A stretch of 64,000 nucleotides of DNA from Bog-473 sp963725895 (GTDB lineage Bacteria; Actinomycetota; Acidimicrobiia; Acidimicrobiales; RAAP-2). Shown here piece after piece: positions 1 through 6,310 of this stretch; position 1 is the stretch's first letter; each line of letters opens with the position of its first letter. The position numbers were made by a program, and so were the translations under genes. The notes under the pieces are model-generated. The model searched no databases. It saw nothing but the letters and a program-made list of their open reading frames with translations, and was not told where the DNA came from. The DNA lies in contig CAVSAJ010000003.1 in assembly GCA_963725895.1 (NCBI GenBank), positions 124,001-188,000 on the forward strand, given 5' to 3'.

Positions 1-675
1 GCGTGGGACTGGGCCGGGCCGTTCGCCGACTGGCGCCGGCGCGCCCGGACCATCGTGCGCGCCGGGCTCGTCACCGTCGCCGTCATGGGCTCCCTCTCCC
101 TCGTCTCGGGGCTCGGCTGGGGTTGGATCGCCAACCTCGGCACGCCGGGCACCGTGCGCTCCTGGATGGCACCCGCCACGGCGGTGGGCCTGCTGATCAG
201 CGGGACGGCGCACGTCGTCGGCATCGGCGTGGGCCTCGGTGGGGTGCTCACCTTGACCCGGGCCATCGGGCTGATCTCGGCGGCCGGCATCGCCGTCTAC
301 TGCCTCCGCCACCGCGAGCGCCTCGGCCTGCTCGGCGCCCTCGGCATCACGATGATGGCCTTCGTGCTCCTCGGGCCGGTCGTCCAACCCTGGTACCTGA
401 CCTGGGGGATCATCGTGGTGGCCCCCATTGCGACCGGCCGCATGCTCTACGCGGTGCTCGGCCTGTCCACCGTGGCGCCCTTCATCGGGCTCACGGGCGG
501 CACCGAGTTGCTCAACGAGCTGGTGAACACCGACCCCATCGCCATGGTGCTGGCCGTCATGGTCCTGTGGGCCGTGGCCATCGTGCCCCTCGGGAACTGG
601 ACGACGTCGTGGCGGATCGACCGCTCCCGGCTGCCTGCACCCCTCGCCCACCAGAGCGCCGCGCTCGAGTCTTAG
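1..675 (+). CDS. Integral membrane glycosyltransferase, C-terminal part (MptB-like), 5'-truncated
   Basis: The frame is open from the first base of the window and ends at TAG 673-675, so the start lies upstream. The visible 224 residues form several hydrophobic segments. A motif near the end, PVVQPWYLTW, resembles the PVxxPWYLLW motif of polyprenol-phosphomannose-dependent alpha-1,6-mannosyltransferases (MptA/MptB, GT-C fold), which build lipomannan cores at the membrane. The tail after the last hydrophobic segment is short and basic. Its stop overlaps the stop of the convergent acetyltransferase gene by 4 bases. The GT-C membrane enzyme call is fairly safe; the MptB identity is inferred from a short C-terminal stretch. 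Confidence 0.6.
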   Translation, partial: AWDWAGPFADWRRRARTIVRAGLVTVAVMGSLSLVSGLGWGWIANLGTPGTVRSWMAPATAVGLLISGTAHVVGIGVGLGGVLTLTRAIGLISAAGIAVYCLRHRERLGLLGALGITMMAFVLLGPVVQPWYLTWGIIVVAPIATGRMLYAVLGLSTVAPFIGLTGGTELLNELVNTDPIAMVLAVMVLWAVAIVPLGNWTTSWRIDRSRLPAPLAHQSAALES

Positions 676-1196
676 AGCAGGCGCTGCAGCTCCACCACGT
701 CGATCCACTGGCGATGCTTGCGCCCGACCTCGCGCTCGACGCCGACCACCTCGAAGCCCGCGGCGCGGTGCAGCCCTATGGAGGTCTCGTTGTGCCCGGC
801 GATACGGGCGATCACCGAGTGAAAGCCGTGGGCGGAGGCCAGCACCAGTAGCTCGGCAAGGAGTGCAGTGCCCACGCCCTTGCCGCGCTGGACCCGGTCG
901 ACGTAGACGGAGTTCTCGGCGGTCGCCGAGTAGCCCGAGCGCTCATGGAAGGCGGACAGAGAACCGAAGCCGAGCACGAGCTCGCCGTTGGCCCCGACCG
1001 GGCCGGTCGTGGTGGATCCGGGGTCTTCGACGGCCACCAGCGCCGGGTGCACCCCGCTGTGCTCGAGAATCCAGGCCTCCTGCTCGATCCGCGTGCGCGG
1101 GACCATGTCGAAGGTGTTGGTGCTGTCGAGGACCTCGACGTTGTAGATGGTCCGGATGGCGTCGGCGTCGGCCACCTCGGCCAATCGGATCCGCAT
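672..1196 (-). CDS. GNAT-family N-acetyltransferase (phosphinothricin acetyltransferase-like)
   Basis: The 174-residue product has the GNAT layout: N-terminal MRIRLAEVADADAI followed by IYNVEV, then the acetyl-CoA binding loop with Q-R-G-K-G-V-G near residue 105, and a C-terminal HxAAGFExVG block. This order matches the Pat/MnaT branch, which acetylates amino groups of phosphinothricin, methionine sulfone or related small molecules. I chose the ATG at 1196 because the family begins at this point; an upstream ATG at 1223 would add nine residues. Neither start has a strong ribosome binding site. The gene is convergent with the preceding membrane protein and divergent from the tRNA cluster. The true substrate is unknown. 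Confidence 0.75.
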   Translation of the reverse strand: MRIRLAEVADADAIRTIYNVEVLDSTNTFDMVPRTRIEQEAWILEHSGVHPALVAVEDPGSTTTGPVGANGELVLGFGSLSAFHERSGYSATAENSVYVDRVQRGKGVGTALLAELLVLASAHGFHSVIARIAGHNETSIGLHRAAGFEVVGVEREVGRKHRQWIDVVELQRLL

Positions 1197-1294
1197 CCGC
1201 CGATGGTACTGTCGACCAGGCAAAACCGAGGGTGCGGCGGCACCGCGTCGCCCGTGCTGGCTATCATTGAACGCTCGCGGAAGGTAGCCGCGGC

Positions 1295-1367
1295 GCCCCC
1301 TTAGCTCAGTCGGCAGAGCACAGCCATGGTAAGGCTGGTGTCGTCGGTTCGATTCCGACAGGGGGCT
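1295..1367 (+). tRNA. tRNA-Thr (GGT)
   Basis: Full cloverleaf: acceptor GCCCCCT pairs with AGGGGGC, the D arm is GCTC..GAGC, the anticodon stem CAGCC/GGCTG encloses loop ATGGTAA (anticodon GGT), and the T arm is GTCGG/CCGAC with loop TTCGATT. The 3' CCA is not encoded. A TATCAT hexamer at 1262-1267 could be its -10 element, but no clear -35 lies 16-18 bases upstream. Confidence 0.93.
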
Positions 1368-1374
1368 CGCCCAT

Positions 1375-1451
1375 GGCGGCGTAGCTCAGTTGGTCAGAGC
1401 ACACGGCTCATAATCGTGTTGTCGCGGGTTCGAGTCCCGCCGCCGCTACCA
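1375..1451 (+). tRNA. tRNA-Met (CAT), elongator type
   Basis: Cloverleaf with acceptor GGCGGCG/CGCCGCT (the 1-72 pair is G-U), anticodon stem CACGG/TCGTG, loop CTCATAA (anticodon CAT) and T arm GCGGG/CCCGC. CCA is encoded at 1449-1451. It lacks the run of three G-C pairs in the anticodon stem that marks initiator tRNA, so it is called elongator. It begins 8 bases after tRNA-Thr and is probably co-transcribed with it and rpmG. Confidence 0.92.
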
Positions 1452-1488
1452 GCCCGGGCAGACCCGGGAGCGACCAGGAAGGACTGTC

Positions 1489-1653
1489 ATGCCGAAGAAC
1501 GAGAAGAGGGTGCAGGTGACGCTGGCCTGCGAGGTCTGCAAGCGGCGCAACTACATCACGACGAAGAACAAGCTGAACGACCGCGAGCGGATCGAGATGA
1601 AGAAGTTTTGCCGCTGGGACCGGCGGCACACTCTCCACAAGGAGACCCGCTGA
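1489..1653 (+). CDS. rpmG: 50S ribosomal protein L33
   Basis: This 54-residue protein of the large subunit matches L33: TLACEVCKRRNY near the start and a basic C-terminus ending HTLHKETR. The first zinc pair is intact (C14, C17). In the second pair C41 is kept but the expected partner at position 44 is Asp. The start ATG has AGGAAGG seven bases upstream. The gene sits 37 bases after tRNA-Met and is followed by tRNA-Trp, secE and nusG, the usual actinobacterial order. Confidence 0.93.
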   Translation: MPKNEKRVQVTLACEVCKRRNYITTKNKLNDRERIEMKKFCRWDRRHTLHKETR

Positions 1654-1755
1654 GCTGCTGAGCCGCCCTCAGGCTGCCGGTGCTACTCTGACAAGTCGAT
1701 CCCCAGGTCAGGGGGAAGAACCACCTGCTTGAGGGCAACCGAAGGCACCCCACCG

Positions 1756-1828
1756 AGGGCAGTAGCTCAACTGGAAGAGCACCGGTCTCCAAAACCGGCG
1801 GTTGGGGGTTCGAGTCCCTCCTGCCCTG
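1756..1828 (+). tRNA. tRNA-Trp (CCA)
   Basis: Cloverleaf with acceptor AGGGCAG/CTGCCCT, D arm GCTC..GAGC, anticodon stem CCGGT/ACCGG around CTCCAAA (anticodon CCA) and T arm GGGGG/CCCTC with one G-U pair. The discriminator is G and CCA is not encoded. It lies just upstream of secE, as in many actinobacteria. Confidence 0.93.
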
Positions 1829-1873
1829 CCCCGGACGTAGCAACCCGACAACGAGAAACCTAAAGCGAGAGTC

Positions 1874-2197
1874 GTGAACCGCGAAACCAAGCGCATGATG
1901 CAGCGCCAAGGCCAAATGGAGGCCGACGGATCTCCGTCCACCCGGCGCGCGCCAGCGGGGACGGCGACCAAGACGCCGCGGCAGCAAAAGGGAGGGGCAC
2001 CCGCCCGCCGCCGCTCCACGCCCGTCCAGTTCGTCCGCGAGGTGCGTGACGAAATGCGCCAGGTCGCCTGGCCGTCGCGGTCCGAGCTGATCAACTACAC
2101 GTCGGTCGTGGTGACGACACTCATCATCATGATCAGCCTGATCTTCGTGCTGAACCTCGCTTTCGGGAAGCTGATCACCCTCCTCTTCACCAGGTAG
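1874..2197 (+). CDS. secE: Preprotein translocase subunit SecE
   Basis: SecE is the small essential membrane subunit that clamps SecY in the SecYEG channel. The 107-residue product has a basic, disordered N-terminus of about 50 residues, then the conserved amphipathic stretch VREVRDEMRQVAWPSRSEL and one transmembrane helix near residues 73-97. This is the single-helix form found in most bacteria. The start is GTG at 1874. The gene is 45 bases downstream of tRNA-Trp and 9 bases upstream of nusG, with which it is very likely co-transcribed. Confidence 0.94.
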   Translation: MNRETKRMMQRQGQMEADGSPSTRRAPAGTATKTPRQQKGGAPARRRSTPVQFVREVRDEMRQVAWPSRSELINYTSVVVTTLIIMISLIFVLNLAFGKLITLLFTR

Positions 2198-2206
2198 GCC
2201 CCCCGT

Positions 2207-3277
2207 ATGAGCGATATGACGCATTCACAGGCAGAAGAAGCACTCGCGACCGGCGACGAGGAAGACGTCGCCGAAGCCATCGAGGCAGAGCGCGAGGAGA
2301 GCGAAGCGGCGCCCGAGGAGGCGGCCATGAGCACGGCATCGACAGACGACGTGTTCGACGAGGTCGCGGCTGAGGACGAGGCAGAGCTCGAGGAGATCGC
2401 AGACGACGCTGTCGTCGAAGCGGTCGCAGAGGAGATCGAAGAAGTCGTGGCCGAGGAGACCGTGCAAGAGCTGGCCGAGGAGATCGTGGAAGAGATCGTC
2501 GAAGAAGCGCTGCTCGAGGCGATCGAGGAGCCCGTGGCCGACGAGGTCGTCGAGGAGGCGGCCGACGAGGTCGCGGTGCAGGCCGGGACAGAGCCTGACC
2601 TGGTGGTCGACGCCACCGGGGGAGGTGCCACGGCGGACGACGCCGAGGGCGAGGAGGGTGAGCTCGGGGGTTGGGTCAAGGGCGAGGGCGAGGACGACGA
2701 GGAAATCGTCCCGGTCGAGAGCCCCTACGACCGTCCTGGACGCTGGTACGTCGTGCACACCTACTCGGGCTATGAGAACAAGGTGCGCTCGAACATGGGC
2801 AACGTGGTCGCCTCGCGCGGCATCGAGGACCGCGTCTTCGAGGTTGTCATCCCGATGGAGGACGTCGACGAGTTCAAGGGCGGGAAGAAGGTCACCGTCC
2901 AAAAGAAGGTGTTCCCCGGCTACCTGCTCGTACGCTGCGATCTCGACGACGACACGTGGGGCGCCATCCGCAACACCCCGGGAGTGACCGGGTTCGTGGG
3001 CCCTGGCACCAAGCCGACGCCGCTCTCCCGTCGCGAGGTCGAGAACATCCTGCAGGTGAAGCAAGAAGGCGGCCCGGGCGGGGCCCCCAAGCGCACCCGC
3101 GCGCGCCTCGAGTACGAGGTCAACGAGACGGTCCGTGTCAAGGAAGGGCCCTTCGCCGACTTCTCGGGCCAGATCTCGGAGATCAACGAAGATCAGCTCA
3201 AGCTGAAAGTGCTGGTCAACATCTTCGGCCGCGAGACCCCGGTCGAGCTCGAATTCAGCCAGGTTGCCAAGCTCTAG
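2207..3277 (+). CDS. nusG: Transcription termination/antitermination factor NusG with long acidic N-terminal extension
   Basis: NusG binds the RNA polymerase clamp, suppresses pausing and couples transcription to ribosomes or Rho. The product is 356 residues, against about 180-270 for usual NusG. The last 180 residues hold the NGN domain (from RWYVVHTYSGYENKV) and a C-terminal KOW domain (VKEGPFADFSGQI). The first roughly 175 residues are almost entirely Glu, Asp, Ala and Val with no hydrophobic core, so they are probably disordered and strongly negative. Some actinobacterial NusG proteins have shorter acidic extensions. No strong Shine-Dalgarno precedes the ATG; a start at the internal ATG 2328 would only shorten the acidic part. 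Confidence 0.93.
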   Translation: MSDMTHSQAEEALATGDEEDVAEAIEAEREESEAAPEEAAMSTASTDDVFDEVAAEDEAELEEIADDAVVEAVAEEIEEVVAEETVQELAEEIVEEIVEEALLEAIEEPVADEVVEEAADEVAVQAGTEPDLVVDATGGGATADDAEGEEGELGGWVKGEGEDDEEIVPVESPYDRPGRWYVVHTYSGYENKVRSNMGNVVASRGIEDRVFEVVIPMEDVDEFKGGKKVTVQKKVFPGYLLVRCDLDDDTWGAIRNTPGVTGFVGPGTKPTPLSRREVENILQVKQEGGPGGAPKRTRARLEYEVNETVRVKEGPFADFSGQISEINEDQLKLKVLVNIFGRETPVELEFSQVAKL

Positions 3278-3324
3278 GCGCCGGGACGCAGATCGAACAG
3301 AGACGTCACAGAAGGAGACAGACG

Positions 3325-3756
3325 ATGCCACCGAAGAAGAAGGTGCTCGCCGTAGTGAAGATTCAGCTCGAGGCAGGGTCGGCAACGCCTGCGCCGCCGG
3401 TCGGTACGGCGCTCGGGCCCCACGGCGTTCAGACCATGGAATTCTGCAAGCAGTACAACCAGGCCACGGAGAGCATGCGGGGCCAGGTCGTGCCCGTCGA
3501 CATCACCATCTACGAGGACCGCTCGTTCAGCTTCGTCTTGAAGACGTCGCCGACTCCCTTCTTGCTCCGCCAGGCCGCCGGCTTGGACAAGGGCTCGTCG
3601 ACCGCCGGACGCGAGCAGGTGGGCACGATCACCGACGCCCAGCTCGCCGACATCGCCACTGCCAAGCTGAAGGACCTCAACACCGACGACCTCGAAGCGG
3701 CCAAGAAGCAAGTGGCGGGCACGGCGCGCTCCATGGGGATCAAGGTCGCCGGCTAA
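3325..3756 (+). CDS. rplK: 50S ribosomal protein L11
   Basis: L11 (143 residues) sits at the GTPase-associated centre of the large subunit and binds 23S rRNA near the thiostrepton site. The N-terminal domain has the proline-rich APPVGTALGPHGV hinge, and the C-terminal RNA-binding domain ends TARSMGIKVAG. The ATG is chosen because GAAGGAG lies upstream at 3311-3317 and MPPKKKVLAVVKI matches the family start. Upstream in-frame codons belong to a shadow of nusG. It is followed 22 bases later by rplA. Confidence 0.96.
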   Translation: MPPKKKVLAVVKIQLEAGSATPAPPVGTALGPHGVQTMEFCKQYNQATESMRGQVVPVDITIYEDRSFSFVLKTSPTPFLLRQAAGLDKGSSTAGREQVGTITDAQLADIATAKLKDLNTDDLEAAKKQVAGTARSMGIKVAG

Positions 3757-3778
3757 CGGCACGCCGAGGAGAGGACAG

Positions 3779-4504
3779 ATGACACAGCACGGGAAGAAAT
3801 ACAAGGACAACCTCACCAAGGTGGATCGGGAGAACATGCACGGCGTGGCCGAGGCGGTCGACCTCGTCAAGTCGGTTGCCAGCGCGAAGTTCGACGAGAC
3901 GGTCGAGCTCGCGGTGCGCCTCGGCGTCGACCCACGCAAGGCGGACCAGATCGTGCGCGGCACGCTTTCGCTGCCCTCGGGCACCGGGCGCACGGTGCGA
4001 GTGGCTGTCTTCGCCGCCGGTGAGGCCGCGGCCGAGGCCCGCACCGCCGGCGCCGACGAGGTCGGCGCGGATGACCTGGTGGCCAAGATCAACGGTGGCT
4101 TCCTCGACTTCGACGTGGCCATCGCCACGCCGGACCTGATGGGCCAGGTCGGCACGCTCGGGCGTGTCCTCGGCCCCCGAGGCCTCATGCCGAATCCCAA
4201 GACGGGGACCGTCACCACCGATGTCGCCAAGGCCGTCGGCGAGTTCAAGGGCGGGCGGGTCGAGTACCGCACGGACAAGGTCGGCAACGTCCACATCCGC
4301 GTCGGAAAGGCCTCGTTCAGCCGTGAGCAGCTGGTGGCGAACATCCGCGCTGTGATCGACGAGCTCCAGCGGGCGAAGCCCCCGGCGGCGAAGGGCCGTT
4401 ACGTGCTGTCCGTCACGGTCTCGACCACGATGAGCCCCGGGGTCCGCATCGACCCGGTGAAGGCGCGCTTCGGCGAGGAAGAGGCGCTCGCCGCCTCGGC
4501 GTAG
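3779..4504 (+). CDS. rplA: 50S ribosomal protein L1
   Basis: L1 forms the mobile stalk at the E site and is also a translational repressor of the L11-L1 mRNA in many bacteria. The 241-residue length is normal. Signature blocks visible are DLVAKINGGFLDFDVAIATPDLM and VLGPRGLMPNPKTGTVT. The start ATG follows GAGGAGAGGA with good spacing. It ends before a 233-base structured leader, so rplJ and rplL are at least partly controlled separately. Confidence 0.96.
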   Translation: MTQHGKKYKDNLTKVDRENMHGVAEAVDLVKSVASAKFDETVELAVRLGVDPRKADQIVRGTLSLPSGTGRTVRVAVFAAGEAAAEARTAGADEVGADDLVAKINGGFLDFDVAIATPDLMGQVGTLGRVLGPRGLMPNPKTGTVTTDVAKAVGEFKGGRVEYRTDKVGNVHIRVGKASFSREQLVANIRAVIDELQRAKPPAAKGRYVLSVTVSTTMSPGVRIDPVKARFGEEEALAASA

Positions 4505-4737
4505 GCCGATTCGCCGGCCCCGCCGGCCGTACTACAGTTTCCCGAACAGCTCACCCGCCGCGGCGGGTAAGCACTGAATCCGAACGCCAGAGACCTCCGG
4601 TGCACCCTTGGGTGCCGAAGCGGCCCGATGGGCCGGCCTGACGAGGCGACACTTTGCACACCGGCGTGGCCGGTGCAGTGCCGTCGCACCGGAGTCTCCG
4701 GCCGCTTCCGGGCCGTCGAGCCCGGTGGAGGACACCG
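4505..4737 (+). promoter_or_regulatory. Probable L10 leader with promoter and several hairpins
   Basis: This gap precedes rplJ, where many bacteria carry an autoregulatory leader bound by L10-(L12)4. Visible structures are a perfect palindrome ACCCGCCGCGGCGGGT at 4553-4568, hairpin GCACCC-TT-GGGTGC at 4602-4615, hairpin CGGCCC-GAT-GGGCCG at 4621-4635 and hairpin CACCGGC-GTG-GCCGGTG at 4659-4675. A promoter-like pair TTCGCC, 17 bases, TACAGT lies at 4510-4538. The hairpins are seen directly; the L10-binding role is inferred from position. Confidence 0.5.
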
Positions 4738-5501
4738 ATGGCATCGCAGAATGCAGCACGGGCGCACAAGGTCGACGTGGTCGACGAGGTCAAGACGCGC
4801 ATGAGCGCGGCGTCGGCCTCCATCGTCAGCGAGTACCGCGGGCTCACCGTGGCCGAGATGGCCGAGCTCCGCACCGCGTTGGCTGCCGCGGGCGGCAACT
4901 ACAAGATCTTCAAGAACACCCTCGTGCGCCGCGCCATCGACGGCGGCGAGTACCAGCCGCTGTCCGAGTACCTGAGCGGCCCGAGCGCGCTCACCTTCGT
5001 CGAGGGTGATGTCAGCGCGGTGGCCAAGGCGCTGCGGGACTTCTCGCGGGCCAACCCGCTGCTCGTGATCAAGGGCGGGTTGGCGGACGGGTCGCTCCTC
5101 TCGCCGGCCGATCTGGCGGCGCTGGCGGACCTGCCGCCGCGCGATGTCCTCCTGGCCCGCCTGGCCGGCGCACTCGCCGCCCCGATGCAGCAGATGGCGG
5201 GGCTCTTGAAGGCGTTGCCCCAGAACTTCGCCTACGGGATTGCGGCATTGCGGGACCAGCGTGGGGGGACAGCGAGGCACCCGCCGAGGAGCCTGCAGGC
5301 GAGGCCGCACCCGAGGCACCGGCCGACGCGCCCACGGCCGAGGCGGCACCGGCCGCGGAGACTGGCGAGGTGGCACCGGCCGAGGAGGCCGCCGAGGCCG
5401 CACCGGCCGCGGAGGCTGCCGTGGCGGAACCGGCGGAGGCCGCCGGCGAGGCGGATGCGGGCACAGAGGCGGCGGGCAGCGCCGAAGACGCCTCCGAGTA
5501 G
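4738..5501 (+). CDS. rplJ: 50S ribosomal protein L10, one frame break, long Ala/Glu/Pro tail
   Basis: L10 anchors the L7/L12 stalk that recruits translational GTPases. The first 175 residues are standard (SEYRGLTVAEMAELR, YKIFKNTLVRRA, GGLLKALPQNFAYGI-like end). At the G run 5263-5268 the frame breaks; adding one G joins it to a frame ending at TAG 5499-5501 that encodes about 78 residues rich in Ala, Glu and Pro. Reading on without the fix would give an Arg/Pro/His-rich stretch, which is implausible. The repaired protein is about 254 residues. The start ATG has GTGGAGGA upstream. A lost G in the sequence is the simplest explanation of the break. Confidence 0.88.
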
Positions 5502-5581
5502 GCCCGGACCGACAGAGACACGACCAGACCGAGACAACCCAGACCGAGTCAAGAGACCGAAGGAAAGAAAGGAAGGCCAGG

Positions 5582-5974
5582 ATGGCAACCCTGACCAAGG
5601 AAGAGATCCTCGACGGGATCGCCGAGCTGTCGGTGATCCAGCTGAGCGAGCTGTTGAAGGACTTCGAGGAGCGCTTCGGCGTGACCGCGGCGGCCCCCGT
5701 TGCGGTCGCTGCGGCTGCGGCCCCTGCGGGTGGCGGCGAGGCCGCGGCCGCGGAAGAGGAGAAGTCGGAGTTCGACGTCATCCTCACCAGCGCCGGTGAC
5801 AAGAAGATCCAGGTGATCAAGGAGGTGCGCGCCCTCACCAGCCTTGGCCTCAAGGAGGCAAAAGACCTGGTCGAGGCGGCCCCCAAGCCGGTGCTCGAGA
5901 AGGCCAACAAGGAGGACGCCGACAAGGCCAAGGAGGCCCTCGAGGGCGCCGGCGCCACCGTCGAGATCCAGTAG
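5582..5974 (+). CDS. rplL: 50S ribosomal protein L7/L12
   Basis: L7/L12 (130 residues) is the multi-copy stalk protein that stimulates EF-Tu and EF-G. The N-terminal dimerisation domain, an Ala/Gly-rich hinge (about residues 35-55) and the C-terminal domain with FDVILTSAGDKKIQVIKEVR and LGLKEAKDLVEAAPKPV are all present. The start follows GGAAGGCCAGG closely. It lies 80 bases after rplJ and is separated from rpoB by a gap that contains two promoters. Confidence 0.97.
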   Translation: MATLTKEEILDGIAELSVIQLSELLKDFEERFGVTAAAPVAVAAAAAPAGGGEAAAAEEEKSEFDVILTSAGDKKIQVIKEVRALTSLGLKEAKDLVEAAPKPVLEKANKEDADKAKEALEGAGATVEIQ

Positions 5975-5982
5975 TCCCGGTC

Positions 5983-6026
5983 GGGGCCGCCTGGGACCGG
6001 GGCCGCCTGGGACCGGGGCCACCTGG
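5983..6026 (+). repeat. 16-bp tandem repeat after rplL
   Basis: The unit GGGGCCGCCTGGGACC occurs at 5983-5998 and 5999-6014 and is followed by a partial, one-mismatch third copy to 6026. It lies just after the rplL stop and upstream of the rpoB promoters. GGxCC pairing could fold the transcript, but no T run follows, so a terminator role is only possible. Confidence 0.75.
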
Positions 6027-6043
6027 CCCTCGGACCAGGATCC

Positions 6044-6072
6044 TTGACTGCGGGGGAGGGCTTTCGTAGCCT
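6044..6072 (+). promoter_or_regulatory. Candidate rpoB promoter P1
   Basis: TTGACT at 6044-6049 and TAGCCT at 6067-6072 are separated by exactly 17 bases, matching the housekeeping sigma consensus at -35 well and at -10 moderately. It lies about 240 bases upstream of rpoB. Confidence 0.6.
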
Positions 6073-6121
6073 GTCACGGACCCCGGGCCCTGGGCCCGCT
6101 TGGCCTCTCGCGGCCAAGGGG

Positions 6122-6150
6122 TTGTATTCAGGCACGCCCCACGATAAGAT
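6122..6150 (+). promoter_or_regulatory. Candidate rpoB promoter P2
   Basis: TTGTAT at 6122-6127 and TAAGAT at 6145-6150 are 17 bases apart. This second promoter-like pair lies 78 bases after P1 in a locally AT-richer stretch. It would leave a roughly 155-base 5' leader before the rpoB start, in which I see no recognisable riboswitch. Confidence 0.65.
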
Positions 6151-6310
6151 GCCGGGTTGCCGTGCGTCTCTGTGTGCTCGATTCCGTAATTCCGCGGCGT
6201 CGGCGCGCGCCCTGGCAGCCCTGATCCGCCGTCGTCCCGTCCTCGTCCGTCCCTGACCCCAGCAGTACCCGCCCTCACCCGCCCGCATTTCACCTGGGAG
6301 GAGTTGACCG

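Noticed and set aside
1654..1755. A promoter for secE-nusG between rpmG and tRNA-Trp
   Set aside because: TACTCT at 1684-1689 could be a -10, but no -35-like hexamer lies at a suitable distance, so it was not listed.
5240..5501. A separate Arg/Gly-rich small protein after rplJ
   Set aside because: It is the wrong frame of the L10 tail. One base added in the preceding G run gives a normal acidic Ala/Glu tail instead.
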